From positions 1 through 64,000 of the forward strand of contig NZ_JBHVRO010000007.1 of the NCBI RefSeq assembly GCF_042885655.1: DNA of 64,000 bases. Reading direction: 5' to 3'. This document shows positions 45,280 to 53,922 of this stretch, piece by piece (within the stretch, counting starts at the first letter, position 1; every line of letters starts with the position of its first letter). The stretch comes from Psychrobacillus sp042885655 (GTDB lineage: Bacteria; Bacillota; Bacilli; Bacillales_A; Planococcaceae). A program made the position numbers and the translations under genes. Below the pieces are notes generated by a model. That model was not told where the DNA came from, ran no database searches, and was given only the letters and a program-made list of their open reading frames with translations.

Positions 45280-45380
45280 TTGAGATTAATTGCAGGTGGA
45301 CACCTTCCAGGGGACAAGCATCAAGCTGCTTCGCCCAATCAATGAACTGAGACCTGTTCTCTTGGGCAAGTGAGAACCAT
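45280..45380. repeat. GC-rich interspersed repeat, degenerate copy C
   Basis: Starts TTGAGATTAATTGCAGGTGG and continues CACCTTCC, GGGGACAAGCATC and AGCTGCTTC, which aligns base by base with the left half of copy B at 25938. The right terminal repeat is missing, so it appears truncated and decayed. Confidence 0.6.
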
Positions 45381-45402
45381 AATAACCTTTTATTAGTTTG
45401 AA

Positions 45403-45453
45403 AAAGTCCGCAATTACGATAAAAGTTATAACTTTATCGTAATTGCGGACTTT
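45403..45453 (-). terminator. terminator of the ECF S-component gene
   Basis: A perfect 21-base inverted repeat (45403-45423 and 45433-45453; core GTCCGCAATTACG) with a 9-base loop, A-rich on its left side. It lies 34 bases past the stop codon of the minus-strand gene. Confidence 0.85.
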
Positions 45454-45486
45454 ATGGTTAAATAAAAATTGTGTATTAGTTAATAA

Positions 45487-46017
45487 TTATTTAAAAACAG
45501 GAACTTTTCTAAGTAAAGCAGAGACTGGGATGGCAATAATGATTCCCACAACATTTTGAACTATGTTTCCAGGGATAGAAGCTAGAGGTATAATCCAGCT
45601 ACCGTAAAGTACTCGTTCACAAATGTAATAAACGCCTAACATAACGGGAATCGAACTAATGGTAGCTATTAGATTGAAAGCAATACTGCTTCCTTTACGG
45701 CCGAACGACCAAGCAATTTTTCCAACTAAATATCCTTGTAGTCCACGTGCTACAACTGTGAAGGGTGCCCACAAGGTCCAACCAGAAACTAAGTCAAATA
45801 ACCCCATACCTATAGCCCCAGCGAGAGCTCCTTTTTTCGGGCCAAATAATATAGATGCGATAAAGAGCATGGCTGTGCCAAGATGAACCAATCCCCCGTT
45901 TGCAGCGATAGGTAGCTTGATATTTAAAACGAGAGTTGAAACGAATACAAGTGATATTAACATTGCTGTTAGAATTAAATTAAAAGTACGAGTTTTTGTT
46001 GTTTTTTGCATAGACAT
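45487..46017 (-). CDS. ECF transporter S component
   Basis: 176 residues with six hydrophobic segments. VHLGTAMLFIASILFGPKKGA and GMGLFDLVSGW are typical of small ECF S components (COG4720-like vitamin transporters). The substrate cannot be read: I found no TPP, FMN, cobalamin or other riboswitch in the 46018-46299 leader. The energising EcfA/EcfT genes are not in this window and are presumably shared. AAGGAAGG precedes the ATG. Confidence 0.85.
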   Translation of the reverse strand: MSMQKTTKTRTFNLILTAMLISLVFVSTLVLNIKLPIAANGGLVHLGTAMLFIASILFGPKKGALAGAIGMGLFDLVSGWTLWAPFTVVARGLQGYLVGKIAWSFGRKGSSIAFNLIATISSIPVMLGVYYICERVLYGSWIIPLASIPGNIVQNVVGIIIAIPVSALLRKVPVFK

Positions 46018-46299
46018 AAACCTTCCTTAACTTTTTATCTTTATCAAAATCAGTGTTGTTATTACTTTTGGCGTGAGCTAAAGCGTATTGTTTCATATTT
46101 ATTGATAACCTTAGCAAAGGATTAGTATATTTAAAAGTATCAATTTAGCAAAAAACTTAGGTGTCAGTTTGTAGAGAAATCGGAAAAATTTCAGTGTGGA
46201 ATCATGATAAAACGAAGCTGATATAGTGTATCGAGGTTGTTGTAAAGGATGGTATATGGCGATTTAAGTCATTTATTTCTGTAATTCATTTCTTGCCAT
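46018..46299. other. gene-free region upstream of ECF gene
   Basis: No open frame and no recognised riboswitch motif. It should contain the ECF gene promoter on the minus strand. Nothing else supported. Confidence 0.4.
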
Positions 46300-46329
46300 A
46301 AAAAACTCCTCAATAAAGTAGTTGAGGAG
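46300..46329 (-). terminator. terminator of the GNAT gene
   Basis: CTCCTCAA (46306-46313) and TTGAGGAG (46322-46329), with a T-run on the minus strand (rc of 46300-46305). Confidence 0.85.
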
Positions 46330-46381
46330 ATTATCATTTAAAATATTTTATTAACATTTAGGAAGAGTTTGATGCTAGCGA

Positions 46382-46915
46382 TTATAGAAATAACGCCATC
46401 ACGAATGTATTGTAATATGAGCCATTAATGAAACTGTCTTTTTTCAACATGCCTTCTTTTTCAAATCCCAACTTTTCATACAATTCGATGGCATGATTAT
46501 TATCTTCACGAGTGACGAGACTAATTTTTTTCGTTATCCCATTTGAGCTAGCCCAATGAATTAGTTGTTCCATCAATTTTCTGCCTATGCCTTGTCCAAT
46601 ATGCTCTTCGCTAACAACAATCCCTAATGTTCCTACATGTTTCATTCTCTGTTTTTGACTAGAATTAATAGATGCAATACCGATAATCTCCTCTTGTAAA
46701 ATTGCCAACAATATAGTGGAGTTATGTTCTTGTCGCGTAGATTCTATAAACTCTTTATACTCCTCTATATTACGGTTAAATTCATTTTTCCCAAACGAAA
46801 GAAAATCTGTTTCTCCACCTACAATATTATAGAATTCGATCATTTGTTGGGCATTTTCTTTCGTCGCCTCTTTTATCATTACTTCATGATTATCTTTTAA
46901 ATGGGATTTCTTCAT
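46382..46915 (-). CDS. GNAT family N-acetyltransferase
   Basis: 177 residues. The acetyl-CoA-binding motif HIGQGIGRKLMEQLIHWA (Q/RxxGxG/A) and the C-terminal HAIELYEKLGFEKEG place it in the GNAT superfamily, near RimJ/RimL-like or small-molecule acetyltransferases. The substrate is unknown. Neither the first ATG nor the in-frame ATG twelve codons later (46879) has a strong ribosome site, so the start is uncertain. Confidence 0.85.
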   Translation of the reverse strand: MKKSHLKDNHEVMIKEATKENAQQMIEFYNIVGGETDFLSFGKNEFNRNIEEYKEFIESTRQEHNSTILLAILQEEIIGIASINSSQKQRMKHVGTLGIVVSEEHIGQGIGRKLMEQLIHWASSNGITKKISLVTREDNNHAIELYEKLGFEKEGMLKKDSFINGSYYNTFVMALFL

Positions 46916-47350
46916 GTTCTCAGCTACTTTCTATTGTGGATGAATGCTAATAGTTAAATTTTAAAACAAATAGAACAAAGACGTCTACTTTTTGATTTTT
47001 TGTTCTAACTTTTATATTAAAGTAACTTTTTTATCAAAATGAGTAAAAGGTGTGGAGATGATATATGTACTAAAACAAATACACAGTAGCGTAGGGGAAT
47101 AATTTTTCAATAATGGGATTAAAAAGTTATGTTTTGTTAACTATTATCTTTTCTTCCAAGTCAAAACATTGAGAGAATGACTTGATATATTCAGAAGAAA
47201 GAAGTAAAACAAGTTGGTTAATCATTTAGTACTTAGAAATAGGTATGATAACAAGTACCATGAATTCAGACAGTGTATAGTAAAGCAAAGTATAAAAAAA
47301 TACTGTATCTTATATAAAGGAAGAAAAAAATTCATTTTCAGGTGATACTA
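46916..47350. other. gene-free region upstream of glnK-like gene
   Basis: AT-rich, no convincing open frame. It should hold divergent promoters for the GNAT gene and the sensor kinase. I could not assign -35/-10 elements with confidence and saw no repeat. Confidence 0.4.
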
Positions 47351-48622
47351 ATGTTTTCTCGAACTAAAATTTTTAATAAGGATTTTAATAGGTCAGAAGG
47401 AGTCATATTGATTCTAACTGCCCTTTTCACAATGATTGCAAGTGAAATTAAAGTAATTCCTTTCGATGAAGAATCTTTTCGGTTTGGATTAGGAAGTGTT
47501 ACTTTCTTTTTATTAATACTAATATGGACCCCAGTGTCTCTTTTAAGAACTGGTTTTATTACAGGATTAACAGTTGTTGGATTTCGCTTATTCGGGGATA
47601 TAATATTAAATGAAGCACCTCTATCAATTAGCTTAAAAAATCATTTACCTGCTTTCTTATTTTATTTTTTATTTGGACTTGGATTTCATATTGTTAAAGT
47701 CGAAAAATATAAAGCATTGCCACTCATACTGGGGGCATGGGCAGTCTTATTCGAATTTATCGGAAATGGTGCAGAACAGTTAATGAGGCATATTTTATTA
47801 CACAAATCAAATTTAAGTATTAAGGATTGGGCATTAATAAGTGGAGTAGCATTATTGAGAAGTTATTTTGCTGTAGGCTTATTTAGTTCTATTACCATAT
47901 CTGAACAAAAGAAACGTATGCAAGAAATGCTTAAAGTCGGTTCTGATTTGTATGCAGAGACCCTCTATTTGCAAAAATCAATGAACCATATAGAACAAAT
48001 TACTGCATCAAGTCACAATTTGTATCGACAATTAAAAAAGAGAGAATTAAATCATCTGGGTAATCAAGCACTACGTATTGCCCAAGAAATTCATGAAGTA
48101 AAAAAAGATTCCCAACGAATATTATCGGGGCTTACTAAAATAACTTCACAAAAAAATGATCAGCCTCTTCTTCTTTCGGATGTTATAAGTCTTGTTATTA
48201 CCGCTAACGAAAAATACAGTGAACTTTTAAGAAAAGATATTAACTTTCATTTATCTGTCCAATATGATTTTGAAACGAATCAGCAAATTCCACTTCTTGC
48301 TTTGTTAAATAATTTAATTGCCAATGCTGTTGAATCTATAATAAATAAAGGTGAGATTAATGTAACGGTATTCGAGGACTCTACAAATACTTATTTCGTT
48401 ATAAAAGATTCAGGTAAGGGTATTTTAAAAGAGGATATACCGATAATCTTTGAGCCAGGATATACGACAAAGTTTAATGATCAAGGGGTGGCTGCAACGG
48501 GAATCGGTTTATCTCATGTTAAAGAAATTATTCAGATGTTGGTAGGTCAAATTGAAATAGAAACACCGGAACAAGGAACGATTTTTCGAATCCACATTCC
48601 AACTGAAAGTATACGAAAGTGA
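47351..48622 (+). CDS. GlnK-type sensor histidine kinase
   Basis: 423 residues. Five or six N-terminal membrane segments (to about 185), an unusual His box IAQEIHEVKKD with H248, N-box NNLIANAVES (320-329), and ATP lid with DSGKG and ATGIGLSHV. The closest family I recognise is the B. subtilis GlnK (YcbA) kinase that pairs with GlnL and senses glutamine. ATG at 47351 follows AGGTGAT by five bases; a GTG three codons earlier is less likely. The regulator gene starts ten bases after its stop codon, and a glutamate symporter gene follows. Confidence 0.85.
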   Translation: MFSRTKIFNKDFNRSEGVILILTALFTMIASEIKVIPFDEESFRFGLGSVTFFLLILIWTPVSLLRTGFITGLTVVGFRLFGDIILNEAPLSISLKNHLPAFLFYFLFGLGFHIVKVEKYKALPLILGAWAVLFEFIGNGAEQLMRHILLHKSNLSIKDWALISGVALLRSYFAVGLFSSITISEQKKRMQEMLKVGSDLYAETLYLQKSMNHIEQITASSHNLYRQLKKRELNHLGNQALRIAQEIHEVKKDSQRILSGLTKITSQKNDQPLLLSDVISLVITANEKYSELLRKDINFHLSVQYDFETNQQIPLLALLNNLIANAVESIINKGEINVTVFEDSTNTYFVIKDSGKGILKEDIPIIFEPGYTTKFNDQGVAATGIGLSHVKEIIQMLVGQIEIETPEQGTIFRIHIPTESIRK

Positions 48623-48632
48623 GTGAGTAAAA

Positions 48633-49541
48633 CTGCGTTATTTTATAGTAGATGATGATACAGGTAGTAGAACAATGTTAAAGAAAATAATAACAGAAGG
48701 AGATCTTGGTGTTGTAATAGGCGAGGCAGAAAACGGAGAAAGTTGCCTTCTGCCAATACTTAAGATGCACCCGGATGTTGTTTTAATCGATTTATTGATG
48801 CCAGTTATGGATGGTATTGAAACAATTGAGCACTTGAGAAATGAAGGGTATGAAGGTCAATTCATTATGATATCTCAAATCGTTAATAAAACGATGGTAG
48901 GAGAAGCTTATGAAAAAGGTGTAGAGTTTTTTATTCATAAGCCAATCAATCGTATGGAGGTCCAGAGTGTTCTTAAAAAAGTTACGGAACAATTTCGATT
49001 AAAAGATTCTCTTCAATCAATACGCGAATCATTAGAGAAAATTGGAACTGTTAAAACTGTTCAGAGACAGCAAAGTGTAAAGGAAATAGTATTATCCATA
49101 CTCAATGATATGGGGATTATCGGAGAAGTTGGGAGTGACGATATAGTTTCTATTATGGAACATATTATGAATCAGCATAATGCAGAGACCCAAATACCTC
49201 CTTTAAAAGATTTATACGAATCCGTTGCCACCAAGATGGGGTTGAATCAAGTAGAGGCGAAAAAGGAAAGTAAGGCAATTGAACAGCGTATACGTAGAAC
49301 AATTCTTGTAGCAGTAAATAATTTAGCTTCTTTAGGTTCAATCGATTACACGAATCCTGAGTTTGAATACTATGCTCCTCGTTATTTTGACTTTCAAGAA
49401 ATTAGAAATCAAATGATACATATTAGAGAAAGTAGTAGAGAAAGAATAAAAATAAAAGTTAATAGCAAAAAGTTTTTGCAAGTGTTGTATATAGAGACAA
49501 AAGAAAAATACAAACAACAAGCAGAAAAAAATAAATATTAA
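48633..49541 (+). CDS. GlnL-type response regulator with CTG start
   Basis: 302 residues when started at CTG 48633, giving RYFIVDDD with the acidic pocket D7-D9, phospho-acceptor D53 (LIDLLMP) and HKP lysine near 105. The C-terminal half (about 130-300) is the YcbB-type DNA-binding domain of GlnL. No ATG, GTG or TTG lies between the in-frame stop (48624-48626) and the Asp cluster. The first ATG (48675) would remove the pocket. GAGTGAG lies five bases before CTG. Probably controls the downstream symporter in response to glutamine or glutamate. Confidence 0.82.
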   Translation: MRYFIVDDDTGSRTMLKKIITEGDLGVVIGEAENGESCLLPILKMHPDVVLIDLLMPVMDGIETIEHLRNEGYEGQFIMISQIVNKTMVGEAYEKGVEFFIHKPINRMEVQSVLKKVTEQFRLKDSLQSIRESLEKIGTVKTVQRQQSVKEIVLSILNDMGIIGEVGSDDIVSIMEHIMNQHNAETQIPPLKDLYESVATKMGLNQVEAKKESKAIEQRIRRTILVAVNNLASLGSIDYTNPEFEYYAPRYFDFQEIRNQMIHIRESSRERIKIKVNSKKFLQVLYIETKEKYKQQAEKNKY

Positions 49542-49543
49542 AA

Positions 49544-49582
49544 TGTCGTATTTTGTCGGATTCTATAAGTCATCCTTATAAT
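49544..49582 (+). promoter_or_regulatory. gltT-like promoter with tandem 10-base repeats
   Basis: TGTCGTATTT (49544-49553) and TGTCGGATTC (49554-49563) are direct repeats in step, one helical turn apart, overlapping a weak -35 (TTGTCG, 49553-49558). The -10 TATAAT is at 49577-49582. This is a plausible binding site for the neighbouring response regulator. Confidence 0.6.
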
Positions 49583-49606
49583 ATTGTAAAAGCTATTTTG
49601 AATACA

Positions 49607-49620
49607 AGAAAGCGTTTTCA
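49607..49620 (+). promoter_or_regulatory. candidate cre site (CcpA)
   Basis: AGAAAGCGTTTTCA matches the catabolite-responsive element TGAAAGCGTTTTCA except at the first base. It sits downstream of the predicted promoter, a position suited to CcpA repression of the symporter gene. Confidence 0.6.
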
Positions 49621-49643
49621 ATAAAAAGAGGGGTGACTTATTG

Positions 49644-50909
49644 ATGAAAAAGAAGTTTAAATTCACTCTGGCATATCAAATTCTAGTCGGATTAATACTA
49701 GGTATTATTGTCGGAGCAATTTTTTTCGGAAATCCTGCAGTTGAAAAATATTTACAACCAATTGGGACTATCTTTATAAACATGATAAAAATGATTGTTG
49801 TACCAATCATTGTTTCTACACTAATTTTAGGTGTTGCGGGTACTGGCGATATTAAGAAGTTAGGTAAGCTTGGTGGAAAAACACTGATTTACTTTGAACT
49901 TGTTACAACTATTGCTATTGTTGTCGGTTTGTTAGCCGCAAATATTTTTAAACCCGGGGTAGGTTTGGATATTTCTACACTTACAAAAGGTAATATTGAT
50001 CAATATGTTCAAACAACTCAGGAAGTTCAACATCATGGTTTTGCGGACGTATTAGTAAACATAGTTCCGAGTAATATTGTCAAAGCTATGTCAGACGGTA
50101 ATATGTTAGCAATTATCTTCTTTTCCGTACTTTTTGGTTTAGGAATTGCAGCAATTGGTGAAAAAGGAAAACCTGTTCTTGCATTTTTCCAAGGTACGGC
50201 AGATGCTATGTTCTGGGTAACTAATCTTATTATGAAATTTGCTCCATTTGGTGTATTTGCATTAATTGGTGTTACAGTTTCAAAATTTGGATTGGAATCG
50301 TTGTTACCGCTCGGAAAGCTAATGATTCTTGTTTATGCAACGATGATATTTTTTATTATTGTTGTGCTAGGAGGAATTGCGAAGCTAGTCGGTATTAACA
50401 TTTTTCATCTTTTAAAAGTGTTAAAGGACGAGCTGTTATTAGCGTATTCTACTTCAAGCTCAGAAACAGTATTGCCAAAAGTGATGGAGAAAATGGAGAA
50501 GTTCGGGTCTCCAAGGGATATTGTTTCTTTTGTTGTACCGACGGGTTATTCTTTTAATTTGGACGGGTCCACTTTATACCAGGCTTTAGCAGCGATTTTT
50601 ATTGCACAAATGTATGGTATTGATTTAAGTATTGGGCAACAAGTTACATTAGTGCTCGTATTAATGTTAACATCAAAGGGAATTGCTGGAGTACCAGGTG
50701 TTTCATTCGTTGTTTTACTAGCAACTTTAGGAACGGTGGGTATTCCACTAGAAGGGCTTGCATTTATTGCAGGTATTGACCGACTCCTTGATATGGCACG
50801 TACAGTAGTAAATGTAGTAGGTAATTCACTAGCTACAATTGTTATGTCTAAGTGGGAAGGTAGATTTGACTCTGTGAAAAAAGAGGAATATTATTCTTCC
50901 ATTGAATAA
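49644..50909 (+). CDS. gltT: glutamate/aspartate:proton or sodium symporter (GltT/GltP family)
   Basis: 421 residues, DAACS family with eight membrane helices and two re-entrant hairpins. STSSSETVLPK is the first hairpin serine-rich motif, and YSFNLDGSTLYQ and GIAGVPGVSFV the conserved substrate and cation motifs; the pattern is closest to GltT/GltP rather than dicarboxylate DctP, but the exact substrate is inference. ATG at 49644 follows GAGGGGTG by eight bases. It lies after a GlnK/GlnL-like system, which suggests regulation by glutamine or glutamate status, and has a cre-like site. Confidence 0.93.
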   Translation: MKKKFKFTLAYQILVGLILGIIVGAIFFGNPAVEKYLQPIGTIFINMIKMIVVPIIVSTLILGVAGTGDIKKLGKLGGKTLIYFELVTTIAIVVGLLAANIFKPGVGLDISTLTKGNIDQYVQTTQEVQHHGFADVLVNIVPSNIVKAMSDGNMLAIIFFSVLFGLGIAAIGEKGKPVLAFFQGTADAMFWVTNLIMKFAPFGVFALIGVTVSKFGLESLLPLGKLMILVYATMIFFIIVVLGGIAKLVGINIFHLLKVLKDELLLAYSTSSSETVLPKVMEKMEKFGSPRDIVSFVVPTGYSFNLDGSTLYQALAAIFIAQMYGIDLSIGQQVTLVLVLMLTSKGIAGVPGVSFVVLLATLGTVGIPLEGLAFIAGIDRLLDMARTVVNVVGNSLATIVMSKWEGRFDSVKKEEYYSSIE

Positions 50910-50930
50910 GAACAATAGAGTGACTAACGA

Positions 50931-50962
50931 AAACCGGCATCCAAATTGGATAGCCGGTTTTT
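50931..50962 (+). terminator. gltT terminator
   Basis: AAACCGGC...GCCGGTTT with inner ATCCAA/TTGGAT forms a 15-bp imperfect stem followed by T7. Confidence 0.93.
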
Positions 50963-51154
50963 TTGAGCATATGGATATTAGCTATTATCAAGTACATTTT
51001 GACAAAATCATCATAAATCCTACCATCATCGACCAGATGTATTGATGTTAAACAAAAAAAAGGATAGTATTTTCTTATATGGATTCTGAATCATTAAAAT
51101 TGTTAAAGAGGCGCAAAAATTTCGTTAGTAATTTTTGGAAGTGAGTTGGAGCAA

Positions 51155-52429
51155 ATGGAGAAGAATAAAATTTTATCTATATTAGAAAAGGAATTAGTTG
51201 TCGCACTTGGTTGTACGGAACCAGTTGCCATTGCATTGGCAGCTGCAACTGCGAAAAAGCATGCGAGCGGAGAAATACAAGAAGTTGTTGTAAAAGCTAG
51301 TGGAAATATTATTAAAAATGCTAAATCTGTTGGGATTCCCGGAATGACTGGAAAAGGTCTAGATTTCTCAGCAGCCATCGGGGCTGTTGCTGGAAACCCA
51401 AATAGTGGGTTAGAGGTATTAACTGGGCTTACAGCGGATGATGAGCGTGTAGCGTTTAAATTAATTGAAGAGGGAAAAGTAAAGGCGAGCCAAGCGGAAA
51501 CACCGAAGAGATTATATATCGAAGTGATTGTTCAAACAGACAAACAGAATGCTCGAGTAATTATTTCTGACAACCATAGTAATATTACGCTAATTGAAGT
51601 TGATGGCGAACCTATTTACCGTGGTGGCTGCGAAAATAGTAGTGTTCAATCAGTAAAAGGAGATTTTGATAAGTTAACGGTCGATGAAATATATGAGTGG
51701 GTACTTCAGGTAGATGTTAATGAGCTCATACTTGTTAAAAAGAGTATCGATCTAAATAAAGTAATCGGAAATGAAGGGCTTTCTGGAAACTATGGTCTAA
51801 ATGTTGGGAAAACCATACAAGAAAATATCAAGAAAGGAATTTTATCGGATGATCTAGCTACTGCTGCAATGTCACTTGCTGCTGCTGGTTCCGATGCGAG
51901 GATGGCGGGCTCAACACTGCCAGTTATGGCTAACTCTGGAAGTGGTAATCAGGGAATTGCCGTTACGCTGCCGGTCGTAGCGGTAGCAGAGAAGCTCCAA
52001 GTATCAGAAGATAAAATGATTCGTGCCGTAGCGCTTAGTCACTTAATTACAATCCATATTAAATCTAAATTCGGACGCCTATCAGCATTATGTGGTGTAA
52101 CAGCAGCTGGAATGGGGGCAAGTGCAGCCATCGTCTATTTACTTGATGGTACTCTTCAGCAAGTAAAAGCTGCAGTTCAAAATACAATTGGTAATGTTTC
52201 AGGAATGATTTGTGATGGAGCGAAAGCGGGTTGTGCGATGAAGGTCTCCACCTGTTCAAATGTTGCGGTTCAGTCAGCATTGTTAGCCTTGAATAATCAA
52301 GGAATACAGTCTACGGACGGATTTATACACGATGATGTAGAAAAAAGTATTGATGCATTTTGTACATTGGGAAATGAGGGTACAAGAGAAACAGATAATT
52401 GGATTCTAAAGTTAATGATGGAAAAGTAA
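51155..52429 (+). CDS. L-cysteine desulfidase / serine dehydratase-alpha-like protein (UPF0597)
   Basis: 424 residues. Belongs to the UPF0597 family, whose fold resembles the alpha chain of iron-sulfur L-serine dehydratase. ALGCTEPVAIALA near the N-terminus and GMICDGAKAGCAMKVSTC near residue 350 supply the cysteines expected to hold a 4Fe-4S cluster. Family members degrade cysteine to pyruvate, ammonia and sulfide. ATG at 51155 is my choice; TTG at 51146 is possible. Neighbours give no pathway context, though it follows a glutamate symporter. Confidence 0.88.
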   Translation: MEKNKILSILEKELVVALGCTEPVAIALAAATAKKHASGEIQEVVVKASGNIIKNAKSVGIPGMTGKGLDFSAAIGAVAGNPNSGLEVLTGLTADDERVAFKLIEEGKVKASQAETPKRLYIEVIVQTDKQNARVIISDNHSNITLIEVDGEPIYRGGCENSSVQSVKGDFDKLTVDEIYEWVLQVDVNELILVKKSIDLNKVIGNEGLSGNYGLNVGKTIQENIKKGILSDDLATAAMSLAAAGSDARMAGSTLPVMANSGSGNQGIAVTLPVVAVAEKLQVSEDKMIRAVALSHLITIHIKSKFGRLSALCGVTAAGMGASAAIVYLLDGTLQQVKAAVQNTIGNVSGMICDGAKAGCAMKVSTCSNVAVQSALLALNNQGIQSTDGFIHDDVEKSIDAFCTLGNEGTRETDNWILKLMMEK

Positions 52430-52582
52430 TGAGAAATAAAAAAGTATCACGAAATGAGTATCTTTAGTTCTTTCGATTTTTATCGGCAAGCTGGCGAGTG
52501 GGAGACTTGACAGTTCGTCCGAGGAAAGAGAGCGAATTTTCGTCATTAAGGACATTACCGTTTAATAGAGCCTAAATATAAG

Positions 52583-52623
52583 AAAAAAGAAGACCCGTTT
52601 CCGTAAACGGGATCTTCTTTTTA
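52583..52623. terminator. bidirectional terminator between convergent genes
   Basis: AAAAGAAGA-CCCGTTT pairs with AAACGGG-TCTTCTTTT around a CCGT loop, with A's left and T's right. It serves the UPF0597 gene (plus) and the MBL-fold gene (minus). Confidence 0.9.
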
Positions 52624-53922
52624 TTGACTCATTTTATTAAGAGTGGGAAGTTGGTAAGTCACACCTTTTTCAGGTAAGAAAGTTTGATTTGGACCTTTCA
52701 ACAATTCAGGTGTAAAGCCGTGTAATGGAATCGTCACTTTTGCTTTCATAGCATCCGCCAACCATTTAATTTGTGTAGCTGTTGCGTGACCAGAAACACC
52801 GAGTACAACAAATTCCATTCCTAGTTTATCAATCCATTCCAACAACTCAGCATACGTAGGGTCAAAGCTTCCTAAAGGTACGCCATTAGAGTGAACATAC
52901 GTCGCACCTTTCACAGGTAAATCTAATAAGGCTCTAATATGATGATAGGAAGATTGGAACCATACCGATGAAAAATTGTCTCGCACTTCATCTATTGTTA
53001 TTGATTGTATCTTCTGTATTTGAACACTGATATTTGAGTTAGCTTGTTCATCTATTAAATATCGTACATGTGGTGCTTCTAAATTGAATGCTTGTACTAT
53101 ATAAGCAGTATCAGGTTCGAAGACAATCATTCTCTTCTTTTGCCTTGCTGCTTCGATCAATATTTCCAAACGCTTCACATTTCGATGGTAAATATTGAAA
53201 ACTATCGGAGACTCAATTTCTAGTAAATCCGGTATTAACTTGTCTGCTTCACTTTGAATGACAGGATTAGAATCGAGAAATTCCTCTTGTACATTGGTTG
53301 TTTCGATTATTAATATATCAGGTGATCCTGCGATGTTCGGCAAATTTGCCGTATCCAAATCGGTTTCGTGTAGACGTACGTCACCAGAGTAGACAATCGT
53401 TGTATCTGGAGTTGTAATCCGCATAGCAGCGGCACCGATTGCATCGTGATTGACTGGGAAAAACTCTACTTGTATATTCTCGGATACTAATATTGGTTGA
53501 TAATATGGTACACTCTTCACTTGACGTTCTACATCCACATTTGGCTCTTCACCAATTGTATGCAAATGTTCATATAAAGTTTTGCTATCTTCACTCATTA
53601 TTATCGATATATCTGGGTGTACATACTGTAACAAACCAATATGATCTAAATGTAAATGAGAGATTGCGATTGTTGCATTTTTATCAACCTCATCTGTTTT
53701 CAACACGCCGCTAATTTTAGGAATCACGCCGATTGCTTGTAATTCTGAAATCATAGCTTGAGGGCGCGCTTGGACGCCCTCTTTATTTTGAAAAACCATC
53801 CCAAAATCTGCTATAAATCTTTCTTCTTTATACTTTACTTCAAAAATAGTTCCTCCAATTGTTTTTAAGCCAGCATAAAATTGAATGGTAGTACCACTAT
53901 TTTCGATTGTATTTTCTGTCAT
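52621..53922 (-). CDS. MBL-fold hydrolase with RNase J-like (beta-CASP) motifs, coupled to an ABC importer
   Basis: 433 residues, no signal peptide, so cytoplasmic. SHLHLDH places metal ligands H89, H91, D93 and H94; H159 (VNHD) and D181 (YSGD) complete the metallo-beta-lactamase site. Near the C-terminus VLGVSGHAT and TIPLHGF match the beta-CASP motifs of RNase J, so a phosphodiesterase or nuclease activity is more likely than lactamase or thiolesterase. Its ATG overlaps the TGA of the substrate-binding protein gene (TGATG), so it is made together with a UgpB-type importer under a Pho-type promoter. The substrate is unknown; it may cleave the imported compound. Confidence 0.85.
   Translation of the reverse strand: MTENTIENSGTTIQFYAGLKTIGGTIFEVKYKEERFIADFGMVFQNKEGVQARPQAMISELQAIGVIPKISGVLKTDEVDKNATIAISHLHLDHIGLLQYVHPDISIIMSEDSKTLYEHLHTIGEEPNVDVERQVKSVPYYQPILVSENIQVEFFPVNHDAIGAAAMRITTPDTTIVYSGDVRLHETDLDTANLPNIAGSPDILIIETTNVQEEFLDSNPVIQSEADKLIPDLLEIESPIVFNIYHRNVKRLEILIEAARQKKRMIVFEPDTAYIVQAFNLEAPHVRYLIDEQANSNISVQIQKIQSITIDEVRDNFSSVWFQSSYHHIRALLDLPVKGATYVHSNGVPLGSFDPTYAELLEWIDKLGMEFVVLGVSGHATATQIKWLADAMKAKVTIPLHGFTPELLKGPNQTFLPEKGVTYQLPTLNKMSQ

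Noticed and set aside
45403..45453. Perfect 21-base inverted repeat considered as an operator or element end
   Set aside because: It has a short loop and sits 34 bases after a stop codon with T's downstream, so a terminator explains it.
46018..46299. Riboswitch upstream of the ECF S component
   Set aside because: I looked for TPP, FMN, cobalamin, preQ1 and SAM motifs and found none, so no riboswitch is claimed.
48675..49541. Response regulator starting at the first ATG
   Set aside because: This start deletes the N-terminal beta strand and Asp cluster of the receiver domain, so I use the CTG 14 codons upstream.
52440..52570. GC-richer stretch after the UPF0597 gene considered as another repeat copy
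   Set aside because: It does not align with copies A to D beyond chance.
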